A stretch of DNA of 64,000 nucleotides from Panicum virgatum (Eukaryota > Streptophyta > Magnoliopsida > Poales > Poaceae). The DNA lies in assembly GCF_016808335.1 (NCBI RefSeq), contig NC_053146.1, positions 24,794,637 to 24,858,636 on the forward strand, in the 5' to 3' direction. Below the pieces are notes generated by a model that was not told the origin of the DNA, did no database searches, and saw only the letters and a program-made list of their open reading frames with translations. Made by a program: the position numbers and the translations under genes. This document shows positions 54,150 through 64,000 of this stretch, one piece after another; positions within the stretch are counted from its first letter, which is position 1; every line of letters begins with the position of its first letter.

Positions 54150-55507
54150 TTACATGACGTTTGCCGCATCTAATACATTAAGCTCATTCCTTAGCCTTAC
54201 AAAAGTACTCTCGTCTAATGGTTTTGTGAAAATATCCGCCAATTGCTCCTCGGATCTCACACCTTGAAGAGATATGTCTCCTTTAGCTTCGTGATCACGC
54301 AAGAAGTGATGGTGAATATCAATGTGCTTTGTGCGAGAGTGTTGAACCGGATTTTTGGCAATTTTTATGGCACTTTCATTGACACAAAGGAGTGGTATCC
54401 TATCTAGTTTCACACCAAAGTCCAAAAGGGTTTGCTTCATATATAGGATTTGGGCACAACATGCACCGGCCGCTATATATTCCGCTTCTGCGGTGGACAA
54501 AGCCACGGAATTTTGCTTCTTACTCGACCAAGAAACTAGAGAATGCCCAAGAAAGTGGCAACCCCCGGAGATACTCTTGCGATCCACGCGACTTCCGGCA
54601 AAATCTGAATCCGAGTATCCCAAGAGATCTAAGCTAGCGCCTTTGGGGTACCACAAGCCTATGCTTGGGGTGTGCTTGAGATACCGAAGGATCCTATTCA
54701 CAGCCGAGAGGTGTGATTCCTTTGGGTTTGCTTGAAAGCGGGCACACAATCACACACTAAACATTATATCGGGCCTAGATGCAGTAAGGTAAAGCAAAGA
54801 CCCTATCATAGAGCGATAGAGGGATTGATCAACCGGTTTACCGTCCACATCCAAGTCGAGATGCCCATTGGTTGCCATGGGTGTCTTGATCGGCTTGCAT
54901 TCATCCATCTTGAACTTCTTCAAGATATCTTTAGTATACTTTTCTTGATGGATGAATGTCCCTTCCTTCAATTGTTTGACTTGAAAACCAAGGAAGAAGG
55001 TCAATTCGCGGACATCTCGAATTCCCTAGACATCATGGTAGCAAACTCATGGCTTAGTAAATCATTAGTTGAGCCAAAGATAATATCATCAACATAAATT
55101 TGACAAATGAGAAGATCCCCGTTGACGTCTTTTGTGAACAATGTGGTGTCCACCCTCCCGATCTTGAAGCCTTGCATGATTAGGAAGTCACGAAGCCTCT
55201 CATACCAAGCCCTTGGAGCTTGTTTAATCCCATAGAGTGCCTTGTGCAACCTATAAACATGGTTAGGATTCCTCAGATCTTTAAACCCGAGAGGTTGCTC
55301 AACATAAACAAGTTCGTCAATAATGCCATTTAAGAATGCACTTTTCATATCCATTTGATATAACTTGATATTATGATGTGAAGAGTAAGCAAGAAGGATG
55401 CGGATAGCTTCAAGTCTTGCGACCGGAGCAAAAGTTTCACCAAAATCCAAACATTCGACTTGAGAAAACCCTTTTGCCACAAGTCTTGCTTTATTGCGTA
55501 TCACCAC
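54150..55507 (-). pseudogene. RT-RH: Sirevirus reverse transcriptase and RNase H
   Basis: RT motifs: [50 protein letters not shown] and catalytic [11 protein letters not shown] near 55,090. A deletion of about seven bases near 55005 shifts the frame before FFLGFQVKQ. A TGA near 54747 follows. RNase H: LLGYSDSDFAGSRVDRKS, SSKKQNSVALSTAEAEYIA and the C-terminal LADIFTKPLDE. Ends TAA 54150. Continuous with the integrase frame except for TAA at 55520, where CAA is expected. Confidence 0.92.
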
Positions 55508-55519
55508 CCCATGTTCATC

Positions 55520-57409
55520 TTACTTGTTTCGGAAGACCCACTTGGTGCCGATGATGTTCTTGTTTTTCGGAGGAGCTTCGAGGACCCAAACTTCATTGCG
55601 GGTGAAATTGTTCAATTCTTCTTGCATGGCCATCACCCAATCTGAGTCCTCAAGCGCTTCCTCTATGCTAGTGGGTTCAATACAAGAAACAAACGAGTAA
55701 TGTTCGCAAAATGAAGCATACTTAGAGCGAGTTCTTACTCCATTGGAAGGACTACTAATGATTTGACCAATTGGATGATCCTTGGAGATGCGACCATGCT
55801 TCACTAGCAGTTCATGCGTGGATGTTTGTTGAGGTGGATCATGGGTGACTTGTGCTTGTGGTGGAACATTTTGCTCTTCTTGTTCTTGGACTTGGGGTGT
55901 TGGCGTTGGCATATTTTCTTGAGATTGTGGATCATCTTTTCTTTTATCTTCATCCACTTTGGGTGCCATGGAGGTGCTTGGTGTGGATGAGGAAGGTCCT
56001 CCCCCTTGATCATTGCTTTCATGCACCTCTTCCAGCTTGATATCCCCAATGGACATCTTCTTCAAAGCTTCATCAATCTCCTCATCACCTACATTGTCAT
56101 AGCCAACAACCTCCTCTTGGGAGCCATTAGATTCATCAAACTCCACATCACATGTTTCTTCAACTAACCCGGAGGTTTGATTGAATACTCTATATGCTTT
56201 GGAGTTTGATGCATAACCAAGAAAGAATCCTTCATCACATCTACTCTCAAACTTACCGAGCCTTTTCTTCTTATAAATGAAGCATTTGCAACCAAAGACT
56301 CGAAAGTAGGATATATTTGGTTTCTTCCCGGAGATGAGCTCATATGGCGTTTTCTTGAGGAGTCGGTGGGGATACACTCGGTTGGATGCATGGCAAGCCG
56401 TATTGATTGCTTCCGCCCAAAACTTCTCGGACGTGCCATAATCATCCAAAATTGCTCTTGCTAGAGTGATTAGTGTTTTGTTCTTTCTCGCCACCACTCC
56501 ATTTTGTTGAGGCGTGTAGGTGGCGGAGAACTCATGCTTGATGCACTCTTCATCGCACCATTCTTCAATCTTCATATTCTTGAACTCGATGTCGTTGTCA
56601 CTCCGGATCTTCACAATTGTGGAGTTGTACTCCCTTTGAGCTCTTCTTGCAAATGTCTTGAAGACTTCCGGAGTTTCACCCTTATCGCCTAGAAACATGA
56701 CCCAAGTATAACGTGAAAAATCATCAACGATTACTAGGAAATAGAGGTTACCACCAATGCTCTTGTATGTAGTTGGACCAAAAAGATCCATGTGTAGTAG
56801 CTCGAGCGGCTTGGAGGTAGACAACATCGTCTTGATGGGATGATGTGTTGCAACTTGCTTTTCGGCTTGACATGCTTTACATAACTTGTTCTTGTCAAAT
56901 GTGACGTCCTTCAAGCCGGTGATCATCCCTCTCTTGTGGGCTTTCTTGAGGTTGCTCATGCCAATATGAGCAATTCTTCTATGCCAAAGCCACCCAAGAG
57001 ACGACTTGGTGAAGAGGCATGTCATGGAGCTTATTTGCTTTGAAGAGAAATCCACCAAATAAATATTGCCATGCCTAAACCCCGTGAATACCAATGACTT
57101 GTCTTCTTCAAGAGTTACTACAACACCATTCTTGTCAAAGGTACACGTTAGTCCAAGATCACATAATTGAGCAATTGAAATAAGATTAAAACTAAGTGCT
57201 ACTACAAACAAGACATTAGAAATAGATAAATCTTTTGAAATTGCTATTCTACCCAAACCTAAAACTTTTCCCCTTGAGTTATCACCATAGGTGATATGTT
57301 CATGATCGCCGGGGTCTTCAAGAGAGGTGAACATGCTATCATTGCCGGTCATGTGTTGAGAGCAACCACTATCAAGTACCCAATGTTTTCCACTGGCTTT
57401 GTAGTTCAC
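55520..57409 (-). pseudogene. PR-IN: Sirevirus protease and integrase
   Basis: Open for 629 codons. Protease active site WVLDSGCSQHMTG at the start. GAG-pre-integrase zinc region LWHRRIAHIGMSNL ... CKACQ. Integrase LLHMDLFGP, then IRSDND and TPQQNGVVARKNKTL. In copia integrases this last motif is normally ...ERKN..., so the catalytic glutamate is replaced by alanine here. A long acidic/Gln/Pro-rich linker leads to the RT. Frame and motifs are otherwise well preserved. Confidence 0.9.
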
Positions 57410-57426
57410 CTACACACATGAGAATT

Positions 57427-59535
57427 TCACTTTTGAGTTTTTGGAACCCAAACAAGCTTTGAGCCTTGCACATGTGTGACAAGAGCTTTTGGGACCCAAA
57501 GTTGCTTGGGGAGCTTCTTCTTTGACTCCTTAGTGATTTTGCCAATGAATTTGGCCTTCACCTTGCCCTTTACTTTACTCAAAAGAAAATGGTTATTTTG
57601 AAACATTGATGAGTAATTCTTTGGTAAAGTGGGAAGAGGGCGTGATGGTAAGGTGCACTCCCTAGTGTGGTGCCCGGTGACTTGGCAATGTTGGCAATAT
57701 GATCCAACTTCCTTGATGAAGCTAGTCTTGATCTCCGGAGAAGGAGTAGTGCCTTGATTTGACTCCGGAAATGAACCAAGACCTCTCTTGCCATAGTCAC
57801 GAGCTTTGTTGAAGAGAATTTCCTTGTGGATGTATTCTCCTCTTGAGAGTTTCTCCACACTACTCTTGAGGCTTGCCACTTGATCCATCAATTCATTTTC
57901 CCTAGAAGGAGCAAGCTCGAGCAAAACATTAGTAGCACTTGCATCAATGAGTAGGTCATCACATGAAGTAGAAGCATTGACCTTTTCAATATTTTCATTG
58001 AAAGAGTTCTCAAGACTTGGGTCAATAGCTTCATAGGCAAATTCAAGTTCTTGATATTTGTGGGCCAACTCCCTATGCTCTTGTTTAAGCTTTTTGTGGC
58101 TCTCTTCAACTTGCTTAGCAAGTACAAGTGACTCATTGTACTTTTTGAGCAAGTCATTGTACTTGCCAAGCAAATCGGAGTGGGCAAGCTCTAACTTGGC
58201 ATGAGTGCTCTCAAGAAGCTTGACTTTGCCCTTTCCCTCTTGATAACGGATGTATACTCATTAATGAGGTTAGTAAACTCATAAGGGTCAAGCTCATCAT
58301 CACTATCACTATCACTATCCTCCTCACATACCTTTGTGTTACCTTTTGCCATGAGGCACATGGGAGGTGGAGGTTGCGGTGGTTCTTCATTTGTGAGGGA
58401 GATGGTGACGATGTCTTCTTCATCACTTGAATCTTCACTTGATGAGACATCGGTCACCCATTCTTGTTTTTCCACCAAGAAGCTTCTCTTGGTGTGGCCT
58501 TTCTTCTTTGGGAAGAGCTTGATCTTCTTGTCATGACTCTTCTTTTTCCCAAGTTTCTTGTTCTTGTTCTTCTTTTCATCTTCATCATCATCGCTTGAAT
58601 CATGGCAATGATTGCTCTTGTTGTCCTTCTTTCTCTTGTCCGGCTTGGGGCAATTGGGAGAGATGTGGTCTTTTTCTCCACAATTGTAGCATGTTTTGTG
58701 CTTGACATCTTCCCTTGGTCGGAACATTCTTCTTTTACAGTCAAAGTTGTAACCCTTCTTGTTTATCTTGTCGCTCAAGCGTGTGAACTTTCTCATCATG
58801 AGAGCAAGTTCTCCATCTTCTTCATCATCGGATGAGCTTTCATGATGATCTTCTTCTTCATTGCTTGAGCTTGATTCTTGCTTGATCATCTTGAGCTTGC
58901 GGTGCTTGTTGGCCTTGGTTTTGAGAGCGATTGTTTTGCTTGTAGTTGGCTCGTCGGACATACCAAGGATACCCATTTCATTAGCGCGAATTTCGCCCAC
59001 AAGCTCTCCCACTTCCATTGTATCAAGATTCTCCTTTTGAAGCATAGCATTGATGATGTTGTACTTGGGCTTCGGAAGGAGCATGAGAATCTTGCGGTTG
59101 ATGAAGCCACTGTCAATTTTAGAAACTTCAAGAGCATTAATGTCCTTGACAATGACATTCAAGCGAGAATACATATCATTGCAATTTTCATGAGCTAGCA
59201 TCTTAAAGGAATCATACTTAGCTCTAAACAAGTGATATTTTTGCTCACGAACTTTTGTGGAGCCTTCATGAATTTTAATTAGCTCTTTCCAAATATCACT
59301 TGCTAAGTCCATGCCATTTACTCTAGCAAAGACTTCCTCACTAATGGCTTCGAAAATTGCATTTCTAGCCTTGGTATTCCATTTTAATTGTTCCGAGGTG
59401 GGAGTTCCGGTGAACCCGGTCTTTGTTGCTAACCACACTTCGGGGGCAATCGCATAGGTATGCGGCCATGCGAACTTTCCAATAAGCAAAGTTCTTGCCC
59501 TCGAAGTGAGGCGGCGAACCACCCATCTTAGCCAT
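57427..59535 (-). pseudogene. gag: Sirevirus gag with coiled-coil extension
   Basis: ATG 59535 (MAKMGGSPPHFEGKNFAYW) lies 40 bases after the PBS. A frameshift near 59455 leads into the UBN2-type gag domain (VWLATKTGFTGTPTSEQLKW, KYHLFRAKYDSFKMLAHEN). A CCHC knuckle CYNCGEKDHISPNC is at about 58690-58650. Long Lys/Ser/Asp/Glu-rich runs follow. A one-base deletion in an A run near 58234 shifts the frame into a coiled coil (KQVEESHKKLKQEHRELAH) and a second knuckle CQHCQVTGHHTREC. This extended gag is characteristic of Sireviruses. Confidence 0.85.
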
Positions 59536-59576
59536 AGCTCTAGGCGGTGACGTCTAATGATCCAAATGAGCAACGA

Positions 59577-59590
59577 GGCTCTGATACCAA
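59577..59590 (-). promoter_or_regulatory. Primer binding site of Sirevirus
   Basis: Minus strand TTGGTATCAGAGCC, directly next to the LTR; matches the initiator tRNA-Met 3' end as in other Sireviruses. Confidence 0.88.
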
Positions 59591-59591
59591 T

Positions 59592-61191
59592 TGTAAGGAT
59601 CGATGGACCAAGAGGGGGGTGAATTGGGCCTTTTTCAAATTTCTAAAACAAATTAAAGCAACCTTAAGCTATGCAATGCTAGTAAGGCTCAATTCACCAA
59701 CCGGATAACTAAGCAAACTACACAAGCTATCAAAGATACACCAAGATATGAAACTAAGCAAGGTAGAGCTAAGTTATGATCTCTAAGGTCAAGCACATGA
59801 ATAATTGCATAAAAGTAAGTGCTTGAAAGTAAAGAGAGGGCAAGAGACAACCGGATTTTTTCCCGTGGTGTCGATGTGTTGGCACACACCCCTAATCCAC
59901 GTTGTGACACTCACTAAGAGTCTTGTCACCTCCCATGTCACCGAGACGTGGGCGCTCACTAAGAGTCTCCGTTCACCATCCCGGCGTGGTGGAGCTCAAG
60001 CCACATACAAACTTTTTCGGGCTCCTACAATCCTTGGCAAGCTCCGGAAGAAACACCTTCAATCACCAAGATTGCCTAGGTGCTGCCAATCACCAAGAGT
60101 AACAAGCTAGGGCCTTCACTTGAGCAAGAACCGATCACCAAGAACGGATGCACACAAGCTTCTCTCTACTCAAGTCCTTAGTCTTGCTTCTTGAATGATT
60201 GAATGAACAAATGTGTGGAAGATGAAGCTCAAGGTGGCTCTCAACAATAGTATGAGTGTATGAATGTTTCCTGGTGTCAAGAGAGAGCAAAATGACCCAT
60301 TAGAGGGGTATATATAGGCAGCTCACACGAATAGAGCCGTTGGAGAAAAGCTGCCAGAAAAGTACGCAACGCCGGTTAATCCGACGGTCCTCCAATTGTC
60401 ATCGTCGGTTTAACCGATGAATGTAAACTGCCCATTTGGAAAACTAGCCGTCACAACTTGGGCAGATTAACCGACATATAATCGGTTTAACCGGTGAGTG
60501 TAGTTGTCCACTGATCAACTGAAAAACCAACTCTCTGGACAACTGCACCGATGTTAACTCAAATCCATCGTCGGTTTAACCGGTGAGTATAACTTTTGAA
60601 ATCCCTGGAAAAACCAACTCACTAGAAAATTGCACCGACGTTAATTTCAAACATCGTCGGTTTAACCGGTGAAAGTACTTGTCCAGACTCTGCTAACTGC
60701 ATTTAACCGACGTATAGAAAAATGGAGTCGTCGGTTAAACCGGTGTATAGACTTTTTCTGATTTTGCCTTTTCTGATTTGAGTCTTGAATGAAATCCAAA
60801 TATTCTTGAGATATAAGTTGAAAACCACATATTTGAACTTCTTTCAAACCTGAGTGACCATAGTGTGCATCCATTTTTGATTGACCCTGTCCATGCTCAA
60901 GTTACTTAGCCTTAACCCCTCTTAATAGTGCGACCTCTACAAAACTATAAAACCTATACTAACCTAAGTGTCCTTCTCAACCTTATGACACTTAGGACTA
61001 GAAAGATCCTTAGTCTTGATATATATTTGAGTTGAATACCGAGATCGCCTTTTTGAATAATGAAATTGAGGGGCCTCTTTAACATATGACCAAATGAGCG
61101 ATAATGTTTCATTAAGCTGCACAAACTCATTAGTCACAATAATGGTTGTCATTAATCACCGAAACATACCTAGAGGGCCTAGATGCTTACA
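59592..61191 (-). repeat. 5' LTR of Sirevirus
   Basis: 1600 bp. On the minus strand TGTAAGCATCTAGGCCCTC ... CGATCCTTACA. A cluster of palindromic iterons (CGTCGGTTTAACCGGTGA type) at 60365-60750 lies upstream of TATA (60308-60316). Clustered palindromic motifs in LTRs are known for Sireviruses. Confidence 0.88.
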
Positions 61192-62076
61192 CTAGTCTAG
61201 GTGCGTCTTGGCCGGTGATCCTCCCTTATCCTCCGAAAGGTGGTTATCAATGTTTCCATATCAGAAGATGGCGGGAACCAACCTCCTCACCCTATAAAAC
61301 GGCCTCCACTCACCCCTCTCAAGTCGTTCCCATTTTCATTCTCATACACTTCAAGGAGGAGAAGTAGTAGTAGTGTTCCACTTGTATCTTTAGAGTAGGG
61401 AGTGTGCGAGTAGGAGGATTGGAGAATAGCTGGACTTGTCGGCCTCTCTTCGTCTTGTACCTCGACAGGTACGAATCACTTGAGTAAGTATCCGGAGTTC
61501 ATCTTCTATTAAGTTCTTGGTTAAGTATTCTTAAGTTATTTATTCGTTTACGGGTTCATCGTACGTTCTTGTAACGTATGCTCTGGTAGAGGGCCCCTGA
61601 TAAAGACGGGTAACCCTGTACGCCGCTAGAGTAGTAATCGAAGGATTAGACGTGGTGTCTAGGCCCTAGATTGCCTTTGTTTGCCTCGTACTCTATAGTA
61701 TTGCGGGGTAGACCGCAGGTGGTGATAGCTCTGTCGGTCCGCTACGAAGCTGCTTCGTGGTTAGTGCACTCCCCCCCTGTCCGGGTACGGCATAGAGCAA
61801 CAAGACAGAGGTCCCTAACAGTACCTGGGTCAAACCGGTGCCTGAAGTAAATGAGTGAAAGCCTATGTCTACCTTACCTTGAACCTTATCTTTAGATAAA
61901 CCATGCTACCCAAAGCTCTCCTACTTCTTGTTCTACTGGGTTAAGCTAGCCAGAAGGTCGTTACACATCCGTTCCCTGTGGAAATTACGATACCCTGAAT
62001 ACTTCCGGGTGAAGTGCTACAATGGTATCTTCCGTGCGCTTGCGGATTATTTTGTGAACGTTAAGAAATACCAACA
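61192..62076 (+). mobile_element. A' solo-type LTR, right part
   Basis: Continues the A' LTR after the nested minus-strand elements. TATA CCCTATAAAACGG near 61291; end GTTAAGAAATACCAACA at 62076, then AGGAG duplication. About 1.02 kb in total, no internal region, so a solo LTR or one with an internal loss. Confidence 0.8.
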
Positions 62077-62081
62077 AGGAG

Positions 62082-62516
62082 TTCATGCAAAGATGAAATG
62101 GGACTAGATTTTCTCCAGTGCGGGTCATTCTCCCCGATGTCCCTAATTTCCCGGCACCTGCAGCTCTAAGCGGCTAACATAACTTCTCTGCTAACATGAA
62201 TAGTATACTAGGATCTGTTGCCTATGCTCCCGCTAACCTTAGGTGTATTCGTTTATTCTTTATTCATGAGAGTTGGTTGTTCTGTGTGTGTCACATTACC
62301 CCTAATTATCCTTTACTATCACTTACCCATGTATAATCAGCAGTCTGCACCTTATCTCATAATGTTATGGTTATGTATGTAGTAAACATCTTTACACAAC
62401 CTCGCCATCCCTTGGGAAAATATAAATAACGATGCCCTGAATACTTCCGGGTGAAATGCTACAACGGTATATCCGTGCGCTTGCGGATCCTTTTGTAATC
62501 GTTAAGACATATCGCA
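62082..62516 (+). mobile_element. 3' LTR of A2, segment 3
   Basis: TTCATGCAAAGATGAAATGG ... GTTAAGACATATCGCA, aligning with 6967-7405 of the A1 LTR. The three segments sum to about 1.46 kb. Confidence 0.88.
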
Positions 62517-62859
62517 TGGTGTTTCATGGCGTTGTTGCTATGAACCAAACCTGCTCATAGTGATTATGCTATTGAATGCCCACCGGCATTTCTGGCGCCG
62601 TTGCTAGGATTAACCCTTCCTAGTAGCGACGTTAAGAAATGCCAACAGCGGCTCATCATCACTAGGAAGTAGGCCGCAACGATGTCGTTGTTGCCATTCG
62701 CAGCTCGAACAACGACGGAGTAGATGCGCATCCATGTCTTAGAGAAGGCCGAGAAGCCTTTCTCTAGTGGCATAAAGCCTTTCTTTATTTTGGAAGCTTT
62801 TGACATGCTAGTAGAAAGATTGTTCTGAAGTTCCAATGTATGTATCTTTTTTAGTTAGC
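62517..62859 (+). other. PBS leader remnants of a truncated Athila-like element
   Basis: Two successive leader-like units. 62518-62580 is a degenerate PBS hairpin. 62585-62643 has the PBS TGGCGCCGTTGC (62593-62604), a 12/12 match to tRNA-Asp, in a better-preserved hairpin. The rest, up to LTR B2, is short and non-coding. Confidence 0.65.
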
Positions 62860-64000
62860 TGTTGACGGCCATTATTTCCCATTTTTACCGTCAACTTCTC
62901 GGGAATAACATGAGCTTTACACCATGTTCCATACATATTTTGCTTATTTCTAACAAGTGCAACAAGTTTTGGATGAGTTGTGGTCGCAGGAACTAGTGTA
63001 CCCAAAATCATGAAAAATGGGCAAAATCCCAGGCCGACCGGCCTAACCTAGGCCGGCCGGCCTGGCACCTCAACATACCATGCCACGAAACTTTGCCAAA
63101 GTGATCATGAGCACAAATCCAAGCCAATCCAATTTGGTTCCGTCCAAAATTCACAAACAAAAGACCGAAAGGCTTGAGCAATGGAAGGTTGGGTCCACTT
63201 TCAATGTCCAAACGCGATTTCAAGACATAAACCGCCTTGAGCAAGAATGTGCAACCGTTGATTGATGCGTTGGTGAAACGGAGGGCCGAGAGGAGCCAAA
63301 CCCAGGTCGGCCGGCCTAAGGGAGGCCGGCCGGCCTAACAATCACGTGCTTTGGACCCAATCCTCTTCCACTGACTTCCAGGAGACAATCCAAGCCATCC
63401 ACAAAAAGTCGGTGGCCAGATGGTGGGATCACCAGGCCGACCGACCCCACCTTGCAGCGGCTCGTGCTCAACTTCACGTGGAAGTTACATCAACTGTCCT
63501 AGTTGCTTACAACACACGCGCTCTCCTCGTACCGACCTTGGAGCACTATAAATAGAGAGAAACACCCTCATTCTCAACACACCAAAAGGAGCTCTCTTCT
63601 CTCATTCTTAGTTTCTAGAGTAGGTTAGGTAGTCTGGGAGTTAGAGTCGAGTCGATCTTGTCTCGGGATTCCGGAGTCGTCATCGGAAGTCGGTATAAGC
63701 TCTTGTATCTTTTCCTTTGACATTTATCAATATAACTAATCTTCTTTATCTTTTCGAGTCAGCTTTACTTTCCGCATTTATTTACCTTTCCAAGTTATCT
63801 TACTTGTGGGCGGAATTAATTCTCTAGCTTAGGCTTTGTACATATCTTGTTTAGCAGGATCTTACCTTATGGGTTTTCTCGCCTGGACTAGGGAGGCTCA
63901 AGTTAGTTCCCCAGGTTGAGGGGGATTTCTCTTGTTCGCGACAAGAGAAATCCTAACACCGAGTACGGATGTGGTGTCTGGGCTTAGTGTTAGCTAGAAA
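62860..64000 (+). mobile_element. LTR of family B (B2), cut by window edge
   Basis: Starts TGTTGACGGCCATTATTTCC and aligns with B1. GGCCGGCCGGCCT palindromes at 63035-63345 and TATAAAT at 63547-63553. The right end lies outside the window, so full element or solo LTR cannot be decided. Confidence 0.85.

Larger units (their letters stand above)
50125..61191 (-). mobile_element. Minus-strand Sirevirus (Ty1/copia, Maximus/SIRE type), 3' LTR missing
   Basis: Order on the minus strand: 5' LTR (61191-59592), iMet-type PBS, gag with a CCHC knuckle, a long coiled-coil plus second knuckle region, protease, integrase, RT, RNase H, a post-pol spacer and a large env-position ORF. No 3' LTR follows; the element ends at a junction with the Tekay fragment around 50.1-50.25 kb. 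Sireviruses are plant-specific and often carry an extra ORF after pol. Confidence 0.88.

Overview
The window looks like intergenic heterochromatin of a grass, probably panicoid. The evidence is dense nested LTR retrotransposons of plant-only lineages: Tekay/Del chromovirus, Tat, Athila-type and Sirevirus. It also holds a CACTA element with gene-like GC-rich content, and its PBS sites match plant tRNAs. I found no intact host gene. Nearly every coding region belongs to a transposable element and almost all are broken.

Left part (1-17.5 kb). A reverse-oriented Tekay-type LTR end (1-329) abuts a non-autonomous Athila-like element, here called A1. A1 has gag-protease, no reverse transcriptase or integrase, a separate env-position ORF, a structured 3' UTR and an LTR (5991-7405). 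That LTR is followed directly by a PBS and a second, related element, C, whose only ORF is a diverged env-position gene (7825-9549). C is cut by a CACTA element (10740-15271) that has lost its right terminal inverted repeat. The CACTA carries two tRNA-like segments and an exon/intron-like unit. A truncated LTR (B1) and a Sirevirus-type LTR fragment follow.

Middle (17.5-34.7 kb). A2 is a second copy of the A family. A complete 11.8 kb Tekay element (19728-31572, target duplication GCTAC) splits its env-position ORF. A 1.08 kb solo LTR (32656-33732, duplication TTGAG) splits its 3' UTR. The long Tekay LTRs contain a three-exon coding-like unit.

Right part (34.7-64 kb). The A2 LTR is split by a complete Tat element with two RNase H domains (35455-45775, duplication GATG). 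It is split again by another Athila-type LTR, A' (46026-62076, duplication AGGAG). A' is itself filled by a minus-strand Tekay 3' end (46160-50124) fused to a minus-strand Sirevirus (about 50.2-61.2 kb) that carries a large env-position ORF. PBS leader remnants and a truncated LTR (B2) close the window.

The most interesting signals are regulatory and RNA-structural. They are: a PBS-containing hairpin conserved with a compensatory base-pair change; promoter-like modules placed before env-position ORFs in both gypsy and copia elements; a long 3' UTR block shared by Tat and the pol-less elements; and a spliced coding-like unit inside the Tekay LTR. All functional statements are inferred from reading the sequence; no database search was run.
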